DNA of 37,767 bases from an uncultured Lachnospiraceae bacterium (GTDB lineage: Bacteria; Bacillota; Clostridia; Lachnospirales; Lachnospiraceae), in assembly GCA_948794795.1 (NCBI GenBank), contig CAQGLR010000039.1, positions 1 to 37,767 of the forward strand, in the 5' to 3' direction. The translations under genes were made by a program, and so were the position numbers. Under the pieces are notes generated by a model. The model made no database searches. It saw only the letters and a list, made by a program, of their open reading frames with translations, and was not told the DNA's origin. Positions 9,120-15,639 of this stretch are shown piece after piece. How positions within the stretch are numbered: position 1 is the first letter of the stretch; every line of letters begins with the position of its first letter.

Positions 9120-9210
9120 GTCTGCTTATTATGAAAAACGGCTTGCAGTACATATATGGCATATGGAAATGCAGTATATGTATTAAATAAGCATAAAAAA
9201 TATTTAAGAT
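9086..9210 (-). ncRNA. candidate small RNA on the minus strand
   Basis: A minus-strand promoter (9245-9217) points into a non-coding stretch that ends at the bidirectional terminator, predicting an RNA of about 125 nt. The stretch folds: TGCTTATT (9123-9130) pairs with AATAAGCA (9186-9193), and ACATATA (9151-9157) with TATATGT (9175-9181 approximately), enclosing GCAT/ATGC. No start codon with a ribosome site is evident. This is inferred from sequence signals only; the region's high A+T content means chance promoters are possible. Confidence 0.4.
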
Positions 9211-9216
9211 AAACAT

Positions 9217-9245
9217 AATATATAACAAAGATAAATAAATGTCAA
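9217..9245 (-). promoter_or_regulatory. minus-strand promoter for candidate small RNA
   Basis: On the minus strand, TTGACA (9245-9240), exactly 17 bases, then TATATT (9222-9217). The expected start is near 9210. No protein gene lies downstream on that strand before the terminator at 9119-9086. Confidence 0.5.
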
Positions 9246-9305
9246 TACTTAACTTTAATAAATTAAAATAGAAAGTTAAAATAACATAAAGATAACGAGA
9301 TATTT

Positions 9306-9360
9306 AAAGGGTTAATTACGCTTCTGTTATAGTAAGAGACGTAATTAACCCTTTATTTTT
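9306..9360 (+). terminator. second strong hairpin with T-tract
   Basis: AAAGGGTTAATTACG (9306-9320) pairs perfectly over 15 bp with 9340-9354 and is followed by TTATTTTT... (T-rich to 9360). On the plus strand it is a textbook intrinsic terminator, yet no plus-strand gene lies between it and the terminator at 9119. It may insulate the sugar operon, end a small plus-strand RNA, or act as a DNA palindrome. Confidence 0.6.
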
Positions 9361-9464
9361 GCAATAATATATGTATAAAATTAAAACTAAATACGTTAGA
9401 TTTTATAAATTATAGAAATAAATTGTTGAATATCAACATAAATGTGAAAAGTATACAAAAACCA

Positions 9465-9481
9465 TTGTATATATTATACAA
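9465..9481. promoter_or_regulatory. palindrome upstream of sugar-operon promoter, possible operator
   Basis: TTGTATA-TAT-TATACAA is a perfect inverted repeat (7-bp arms, 3-base centre) about 45 bases upstream of the -35 box of the sugar operon. A shorter one, GTTGA-ATA-TCAAC, lies at 9424-9436. Neither has the CG centre usual for LacI-family operators, so the link to the regulator at 8065 is only positional. Confidence 0.35.
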
Positions 9482-9525
9482 AATGACGAAAATTAATTTA
9501 GGTGGGATAAATAAATAAAATTAAC

Positions 9526-9554
9526 TTGATTTAATAAATAAAATAATGTATAGT
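9526..9554 (+). promoter_or_regulatory. promoter of the oligosaccharide operon
   Basis: TTGATT at 9526-9531, a 17-base spacer and TATAGT at 9549-9554. The start near 9561 leaves a 5' leader of about 250 nt before the binding-protein gene. I see no intrinsic terminator with a T-tract from here to the end of the GH5 gene at 23152, so all ten genes may be one transcript. Confidence 0.65.
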
Positions 9555-9560
9555 TTAGTT

Positions 9561-9812
9561 AACTTATAAAAGTTTAATTAATCACTTAGGAATATTAGTG
9601 CAGCCAGTGTGTTAAATGTCCTAAATGATAAAAAGGAGGCTGGAGAGAAATTACACTGGAGAACAGGAAATCCCTGGAATCTATAGAGATAAAGGGAATC
9701 TTGGTAAATTTTATAGAGCAGCTGCTTTATAAATGCAATTTAGAAAATTATTAATCATAGTTTTAATAAACCTTAGCAACTTAATAATCTGATAAGAAAA
9801 GGAGAGTTTAAC
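9561..9812 (+). promoter_or_regulatory. long structured 5' leader of the sugar operon
   Basis: No ORF of note. Pairings include TTAGGA/TCCTAA (9586-9591/9619-9624), CCAGTGT/ACACTGG (9604-9610/9653-9659) and an alternative CAGCC/GGCTG (9601-9605/9638-9642) that excludes the second. An AAAAGGAGG ribosome-site-like stretch (9631-9639) has no start codon after it. At 9710-9733 lies a 24-base palindrome, TTTATAGAGCAG mirrored with one mismatch per arm and no central spacer, which suits an operator or a short hairpin. It does not match T-box or any riboswitch class I know. The function is inferred only from position. Confidence 0.45.
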
Positions 9813-11201
9813 ATGAGAAAAGCAATGATAAAGAAAACAACTGCTGCGCTGCTTACAGCAGCTATGACAGTTTCACTTGCAGGATGTTGAAAAGACAATA
9901 ATGCAGACAGCGGAAAAAGTGATGATGTAAGCAAAGAGGTACAATATAGCCAGATTAAACTGGGTGAAGACTACACTGATATCAAAGCAGACATTACATG
10001 CCTGACCCATAAGACAGATATTGTAGATACTACCCTTAAGGATTATATAACTGAATTCCAGAAAATGTATCCTAATATTAATATTGAATATGAAGGGATT
10101 ACAGATTATGCCAATGATGTTACCATGAGGCTTTCTACAGGAGACTGGGGAGATATATGTATGATTCCTCCTACTGTGGATAAAAGCGAACTTAAGAATT
10201 ATTTTATAAGTTTTGGCAGCAGGGATGACCTTGGTACAGTTTATGAAAAAGATATGCTTAATAACTATGCATATGACAGCCAGGTATATGGAATACCTTC
10301 TATGTCAAATGTACAAGGAATTGTATATAACAAGGCAGTATTTGAAAAAGCTGGTGTGAAAGAGCTTCCTAAAACACCAGATGAATTTTTAGAAGCTTTG
10401 CAGAAAATTGATGATAATACAGACGCAATACCACTGTATACAAACTTTTCAGCAGGATGGACAATGACAGCATGGGACGCATATATAGATGGTGGTGCAA
10501 CAGGTGATGCAGACTTTGTTAATAAAGGTCTTGTGAAAGGCAAAGACCCATTTTCAGACAGAGGAAACGGTACTGGGCCATATGCTGTTTACAGCACACT
10601 TTATGAAGCAGTTAAAAGAGGGCTTACAGAAGAAGACCCTACTACAACTGACTGGGAAGGCAGCAAGGGAATGCTTAATAATGGTGAAATAGGATGTATG
10701 GTTCTTGGTTCATGGGTTTCTGTACAGGCACAGGCAGCTGGCAGCCATCCAGATGATATTGGGTATATGGCATTTCCAATTACAGTAGATGGTAAACAGT
10801 ATGCAGCAGCAGGCCCTGATTATTGTTATGGAATTAACTGTAACAGTTCTAAAGATGAGCAGATTGCATCTATGTGTTATGTTAAATGGCTTGTAGAAAA
10901 ATCAGGTTTTGCACAGGAGCAGGGCGGGCTTTCTGTTGTAAGCGGTGATAAGTATCCTGATGTGCTTTCATCACTTGAAGGAGTAGAACTTGTAGTAAAT
11001 GCTCCTGCTGCCGCTGGTGAAGAAGATTTATGGAATAATATTAATAATGATTCAGAACTTGGAATTAATGCATTCGGTGCAATCCCATCTGGAATTGTAG
11101 AGGCGGCTACTTCTGGTACAAAGACTATGGAAGAGCTTGTGGATGAATGGAATAAGAAATGGACAGATGCGCAGAAAGCTAATGGTGTAACTCCTCAGTA
11201 A
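9813..11201 (+). pseudogene. sugar ABC transporter solute-binding lipoprotein, in-frame TGA at codon 26
   Basis: The reading frame runs from an ATG at 9813, 8 bases after AAAAGGAG, to a TAA at 11201 (462 codons), the usual length for family-1 (CUT1, MalE/MsmE-like) binding proteins. The first 25 codons give a lipoprotein signal peptide ending in the lipobox SLAGC, but codon 26 (9888-9890) is TGA. The rest is clean, including motifs such as GYMAFPITVDGKQYAAAGPDY. A single base change from GGA (Gly, common after the lipobox Cys) would explain it. Translation would yield a 25-residue peptide; restart at 10065 would give an unexported fragment. The stop may be a recent mutation, a mixed base or a sequencing error. 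The family call is firm; loss of function depends on the TGA being real. Confidence 0.85.
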
Positions 11202-11244
11202 AAATGTATTTGTCTGGTTTTATAAAAGAAAGGGGGAGGATGGA

Positions 11245-12200
11245 GTGGACACAGAGAAAAAAAGCTTTAAAAAATGGATTACATCTGGAAAGGTAAACAA
11301 AAATCTGTGTATCATTACTTTTATGCTGGTACCTGTAACGTTGCTGCTTGTATTTACTTATATACCTTTTGGGGAAATGGTTGGTTTTAGTTTCTATGAT
11401 ATGAAATACATTGGCAGCAGGGAATTTGTAGGCCTTAAGAATTATAAAGAAGTATTTACAAGGGATGACTGTTTCAGGGCTTTAACAGTAAGCCTTTATT
11501 ACATAGGGGCATCATTTATCCAGCTTGCAATAGCACTTTATTTTGCATCAGTGTTAAGTTTTAAAACAAAATGCAGCGGGCTGTTTAAAGGGCTTATGTT
11601 TTTCCCATACCTGTTATGTGTTTTGTCTTTAAATTCTTTTATACAAGGGGTTTTGTACTTGATACTGTACTGCAGTGGTGTGGTTTTAACCAGGACACCC
11701 TGCCATACTGGCTTAAAGATACAAGTATTAATAACTTTTCTGTAGCAGCGACATCTATCTGGAGATATATGGGACAGAGCATGGTTATGTATATTGGTGC
11801 AATTATGTCAGTAGACTCCACTCTTTATGAAGCAGCTGCGATTGACGGGGCTAATGGCTGGCAGAAGTTCAGGTATGTAATATTGCCAGGCATAAAAACA
11901 ATTATTGTATTAAACATGATTCTTTCTATTACGGGTTCACTTAGTGTATTTGAACCACCTTATGTTATTACAGGTGGTGACTTTGGAACAGGAAGTTACT
12001 TTGTAATTATGCATAAACTGGCACATGAAAGCCAGAAAGTCGGGCTTGCGTCTGCTATGGCTATTGTCCTTCTGGTATTGATTATGCTGGCAACATTAAT
12101 ACAAAAGGGAGTAGAGAGGTATTTCTTTGGCATAGGTGATAAAGAGCCAATAAGGACGGTAAGGAAACGTAAAAAGATGGAAGCAAAAGGAGGTGTGTAA
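11245..12200 (+). pseudogene. sugar ABC permease (MsmF-like), frameshifted
   Basis: The frame opens at GTG 11245, 5 bases after GGGGGAGGA, and encodes the N-terminal membrane half up to GLMFFPYL (about 11613). It then continues in a wrong frame to a stop at 11745. The remainder of the permease resumes in another frame from about 11619 (FVFKFFYTRGFVLDTVLQW), through the EAA loop (EAAAIDGANGWQKFRYVILPG) to 12200. The two halves fit one protein of roughly 315-320 residues of the binding-protein-dependent permease family. The phase change needs a net loss of 3n+1 bases; since related permeases usually have about seven residues between PYL and the F-x-FKFF segment where about three would fit here, a short deletion near 11610-11620 is likelier than a one-base slip. 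No homopolymer lies at the junction. Confidence 0.85.
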
Positions 12201-12202
12201 TA

Positions 12203-13048
12203 ATGTCAGGTGAAAAAGCTAAAAAAATTGTACTTGGAGTTTTAAAATATTTTACCCTGGTATTTGGAGCATTTGTATCACTTCTTCCACTGGTTGTCTG
12301 TGTAATTACTGCATTTAAAACACCAGAAGAATATGCATCTACTAATGTTATGACACCTCCAAAAAGCTGGCTGTACCTTGAAAACTTTGTACAGGCATGG
12401 AAGCAGGCTAATATGGGTCTGGCATTCCGCAATTCAGTTATTATACTGGTCTGTGTACTTGTAGGTTCTGTACTTACAGGTTCTATGATTGCATATGTAC
12501 TTAGCAGGTTTAAATTTACAGGTAATGGATTTATAAGGGCATCATTTCTTTTTGCTTCACAGCTTCCAGGAATTGCAATGCAGGTATCTGTTTACCAGAT
12601 TATGTATTCAATTGGATGGATTAACTTTATGCCAGGTTACATTATTATGATGTGTGGCACAGATATAATTTCTATTTACATATTTATCCAGTTTTTTGAA
12701 AACATTTCTACTTCACTGGATGAGTCAGCAATTATGGATGGATGTACTTATTTTGGAGTGTTTTTCCGTATATTGTTCCCTCTTCTTAAACCAGCTGTTG
12801 TAACAGTTATGATTTTAAAAGGGGTAGGGGTATACAATGAATATTACAATGCTAATCTTTATCTCCAGAATAAAAATAAATATGTCACAGTTGCAACATC
12901 TTTATTTAAGTTTACAGGACCACTTGGAAACCAGTATAACTATATTTGTGCTGGTGTAATTATCACAATGCTTCCAGCATTAATTGTTTTTATCCTTTGC
13001 CAGAAGCAGATATATAGTGGTCTTACGCAAGGGGCAGTAAAGGGATAG
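12203..13048 (+). CDS. sugar ABC permease (MsmG-like), intact
   Basis: A 281-residue inner-membrane permease with six hydrophobic segments and the EAA-type coupling loop (DESAIMDGCTYFGVFFRILF) that docks the ATPase. It starts two bases after the preceding stop, with AGGAGG just upstream, so it is translationally tied to the frameshifted permease and would pair with it as the second half of the channel. No ATPase gene is in the operon; CUT1 systems of this kind normally borrow a shared MsmK-type ATPase encoded elsewhere. The reading frame is undamaged, unlike its two upstream partners. Confidence 0.92.
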   Translation: MSGEKAKKIVLGVLKYFTLVFGAFVSLLPLVVCVITAFKTPEEYASTNVMTPPKSWLYLENFVQAWKQANMGLAFRNSVIILVCVLVGSVLTGSMIAYVLSRFKFTGNGFIRASFLFASQLPGIAMQVSVYQIMYSIGWINFMPGYIIMMCGTDIISIYIFIQFFENISTSLDESAIMDGCTYFGVFFRILFPLLKPAVVTVMILKGVGVYNEYYNANLYLQNKNKYVTVATSLFKFTGPLGNQYNYICAGVIITMLPALIVFILCQKQIYSGLTQGAVKG

Positions 13049-13084
13049 GCAGCCCAGGCAAAATCCATGTACCAGTAAAGCAGG

Positions 13085-13124
13085 CATACAGTCTTATCTT
13101 ATGCCATTATTGGCAGGCTGTATG
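13085..13124 (+). other. intercistronic hairpin, permease to GH130
   Basis: CATACAG (13085-13091) pairs with CTGTATG (13118-13124), and TGCCA/TGGCA (13102-13106/13111-13115) closes the top. There is no T-tract, so it is more likely an mRNA processing or stability element than a terminator. Confidence 0.5.
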
Positions 13125-13151
13125 ATATTATGAAAGAGAGGAAATATTATT

Positions 13152-14177
13152 ATGAGTGGTATTAAAATTATAGGACCAGATGTACCAAATATACCTTGGC
13201 AGGAAAGGCCATCAGACAGCAAGGAATGGATGCCTGTGTGGAGATACAGTGGGAACCCTGTTATTGGACGTAATCCGGCAGAAAATGTTGCACGTATTTT
13301 TAATAGTGCAGTAATGCCATATAAGGATGGTTTTATTGGGGTATTCCGTGGTGAGCAGGTTAATGGCATACCATATATTTACCTTGGCAGAAGCAGTGAT
13401 GCTATCCACTGGGAATTTGAAAAGAATAAGATTCCATTTAAAGATAAAGATGGCAATGAGTTTATGCCTAAATATGCATATGACCCAAGACTTGTAAAGA
13501 TTGAAGATACATATTATATCATATGGTGCCAGGATTTTTATGGAGCATCAATAGGAATGGCTAAAACACAGGATTTTGAAACATTTACCAGAATTGAAAA
13601 CCCATTTCTTCCTTTTAACAGGAATGCAGTATTGTTTCCAAGAAAGATTAATGGAAAATATATGATGCTGTCACGCCCAAGCGACAGCGGGCATACACCT
13701 TTTGGTGATATTTTTATATCAGAAAGCCCTGATATGGAATACTGGGGCAGGCACCGCCATGTAATGGGCAAAGGAAAAGAATGGTGGGAAAATGTAAAGA
13801 TTGGCGGAGGCGCAGCACCAATAGAAACTAATGAGGGATGGCTTTTATTCTACCATGGGGTAACAGGTACATGTAACGGGTATATATACAGCATAGGAGG
13901 GGCTATATTAGATATTGATAACCCAGCTATTGTAAAATACCGTTGTGAAACATTCCTGCTTACACCTGAAGAATGGTATGAGGAACGTGGTTTTGTGCCA
14001 AATGTTACATTTCCATGTGCAACAATACATGATGCAGCAAGTGGAAAGATAGCAATTTATTATGGATGTGCTGATACATATGTAGGTCTTGCATTTACCA
14101 AAGCAGATGAAATAATACCTTATATTAAAGAACATAGTGTTCTTACAGAAGAGGATACAGAACCTGGTATAAGATAA
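13152..14177 (+). CDS. GH130 family glycoside phosphorylase
   Basis: A 341-residue five-bladed beta-propeller enzyme of the GH130 type. Family members phosphorolyse beta-mannosides such as mannosyl-glucose or beta-1,4-mannooligosaccharides to mannose-1-phosphate. The conserved catalytic Asp is at residue 111 in the motif YAYDPRLVKIEDTYY; further family motifs are RIFNSAV, FPRKINGKY and LLFYHGV. There is no signal peptide, so it acts in the cytosol. Length is closer to the mannooligosaccharide-type enzymes than to the roughly 390-residue mannosyl-glucose phosphorylases, but the subfamily cannot be fixed by eye. AGAGAGGA lies upstream of the ATG. With a GH5 and two GH94 enzymes in the operon, gluco-mannan or mixed beta-glucan/mannan fragments are plausible substrates. 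No cellobiose 2-epimerase gene is present in the window. Confidence 0.85.
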   Translation: MSGIKIIGPDVPNIPWQERPSDSKEWMPVWRYSGNPVIGRNPAENVARIFNSAVMPYKDGFIGVFRGEQVNGIPYIYLGRSSDAIHWEFEKNKIPFKDKDGNEFMPKYAYDPRLVKIEDTYYIIWCQDFYGASIGMAKTQDFETFTRIENPFLPFNRNAVLFPRKINGKYMMLSRPSDSGHTPFGDIFISESPDMEYWGRHRHVMGKGKEWWENVKIGGGAAPIETNEGWLLFYHGVTGTCNGYIYSIGGAILDIDNPAIVKYRCETFLLTPEEWYEERGFVPNVTFPCATIHDAASGKIAIYYGCADTYVGLAFTKADEIIPYIKEHSVLTEEDTEPGIR

Positions 14178-14218
14178 ACAGAATATTTGGGATTTATTAA
14201 AGGAATGTATAAACACAG

Positions 14219-14245
14219 GCCGGGCAGGTGTATTTCCTGCCTGGC
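14219..14245 (+). other. intercistronic hairpin after GH130 gene
   Basis: GCCGGGCAGG (14219-14228) pairs with CCTGCCTGGC (14236-14245) with one mismatch around a 7-base loop. GC-rich in an AT-rich operon, and no T-tract follows. It precedes the ribosome site of the next gene by about ten bases. Confidence 0.55.
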
Positions 14246-14264
14246 TAAAAGAACGGGAGGAGCA

Positions 14265-14945
14265 GTGGAATTTTCTATGAAAGAGTATATTAAAGAGATA
14301 ATTGCAGGAATAAGAGAAAAAACTTCTGGAATGGGTAAAAAAGAAAAGTTTATGTATATACTGGAATACTACTGGTACCATATTCTTGGAGTAACGGCCA
14401 CTGTTGCTCTGGTTCTTTTATTTATATTACATTATGCATATGGCAATAAGAAACCAGTATTTACATGTGTACTTGTAAACCAGGAAATGGAAATGGAAGA
14501 GGCACAGAAGACAGCAAAGGATTTTGCTGTAAGTTCAGGTCTTCCAGAAGAGCAGGTGGTAATAAGCCCAGATTATACTTTTTCATATGGTGATGTAGTG
14601 CTGGAAGGTGTTAATGAAAGTTCTTATGAAAAGTTTTTCTTCCAGTGGAAAAACCAGGAAATAGATGCCGTGATAATTCCAGAAAGTTTTTATCTGTATA
14701 TAAAAGAAGAAGGAGGGGGATTTAAGGGGCTGAATGGAAAAATAACAGAAGAATTTGAACCTTATATGGATAACGGAATTTGTACAGCTGTTATACTTGG
14801 TAAAGACAGTTTTACACAAAAAATAAGCGGAAAGGAGGATGAAAAGCTGCTGTTAGCCTTTCCAGATAGTGGAAGGCATACAGAAGAATGTTGGGAGTTT
14901 TTAAAGTTTGCAGAGGAAAATGGAACAGGGAAGTGGGGAATGTAG
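14265..14945 (+). CDS. single-pass membrane protein of unknown function, partner of YesL-like gene
   Basis: I chose GTG 14265 because GGGAGGAG (14254-14261) sits directly upstream; ATG 14277 is an alternative and the longer TTG frame from 14187 is not convincing. The product is about 226 residues: a charged cytosolic N-terminus, one membrane helix (LGVTATVALVLLFILHYAY) and an extracytoplasmic domain of about 170 residues with many acidic and aromatic residues (VFTCVLVNQEMEMEEAQKTA, DAVIIPESFYLYIKEE). No enzyme motif is recognised. The fold hints at a substrate-binding-like alpha/beta domain, but this is speculative. It ends 3 bases before the YesL-like gene, so the two products probably work together in sugar uptake or envelope handling of the substrate. 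Confidence 0.75.
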   Translation: MEFSMKEYIKEIIAGIREKTSGMGKKEKFMYILEYYWYHILGVTATVALVLLFILHYAYGNKKPVFTCVLVNQEMEMEEAQKTAKDFAVSSGLPEEQVVISPDYTFSYGDVVLEGVNESSYEKFFFQWKNQEIDAVIIPESFYLYIKEEGGGFKGLNGKITEEFEPYMDNGICTAVILGKDSFTQKISGKEDEKLLLAFPDSGRHTEECWEFLKFAEENGTGKWGM

Positions 14946-14948
14946 TAT

Positions 14949-15593
14949 ATGAATAAAATGGTATTTAATAATCCGTTTTTTGAGCGTATGGGGGAAATTG
15001 GGGACTGGATTATACTTAATATATTATTTATACTGGCTTCTTTACCGCTTGTTACTGCTGGTATGGCATATACAGCTATGTACCAGGTAGTAATGCGCAG
15101 GACAAGGGGAGAAAGCCAATATGCAGCCAGGGAATTTATACATGCCTGTAAAACTGAGTGGAAACAAAGTACAAAGCTTTGGATTATTTTTCTTTTCACA
15201 GGTATCCTTCTGGCATTTGATACATTTTACTGCCAGAATTTGTGGACTGGTTTAAATATTGCAGTTATCTGCCTGGATATAGTATGGTGTTTTGCATTTG
15301 TTTATGTATTCCCGCTGCAGGCAAGGGTTGAAAATAGTATAAAAAATACTATTGTAAATGCACTGCTTCTTTCAGTTAAATATCTTCCATATACAGTTAT
15401 TATGGTACTGGCAGACAGTATCCCTTTTATCTGTATTGCATCTGGTATTTATGTATCTGGTATTGCATTGCCAGTATATTGTGTAATAGGATTTTCACTT
15501 ACTGCTAAAATAAACAGCATATTTCTGGATAAGGCATTTAAAGTATTTACTGATGGAAGAAACCAAGAAAAAAATACTACTGGTATTTTGTGA
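14949..15593 (+). CDS. YesL-family (DUF624) membrane protein
   Basis: A 214-residue protein with about five hydrophobic segments and the family's opening motif (F-F-x-R-M-G-x-x-G-D-W, here FFERMGEIGDW) followed by LILASLPLVTAG-like sequence. YesL-type proteins are regularly found in ABC sugar-transport operons of Firmicutes, but their role is not established. It is tightly coupled to the preceding gene (3-base gap). The stop is TGA, showing that TGA terminates translation in this operon. Confidence 0.85.
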   Translation: MNKMVFNNPFFERMGEIGDWIILNILFILASLPLVTAGMAYTAMYQVVMRRTRGESQYAAREFIHACKTEWKQSTKLWIIFLFTGILLAFDTFYCQNLWTGLNIAVICLDIVWCFAFVYVFPLQARVENSIKNTIVNALLLSVKYLPYTVIMVLADSIPFICIASGIYVSGIALPVYCVIGFSLTAKINSIFLDKAFKVFTDGRNQEKNTTGIL

Positions 15594-15639
15594 TAATTAT
15601 AAATAGTAAAGCCGGTTTATGAAAGGAGAATAAACTATT

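Noticed and set aside
9561..9812. T-box or known sugar riboswitch in the sugar-operon leader
   Set aside because: No T-box consensus (AGGGTGGNACCGCG), no specifier-loop pattern and no terminator follow; the leader does not match a class I can name.
9888..9890. TGA read as selenocysteine or as a reassigned codon
   Set aside because: No SECIS-like hairpin directly follows, the site is next to a lipobox rather than a redox centre, and TGA ends several intact genes in the window.
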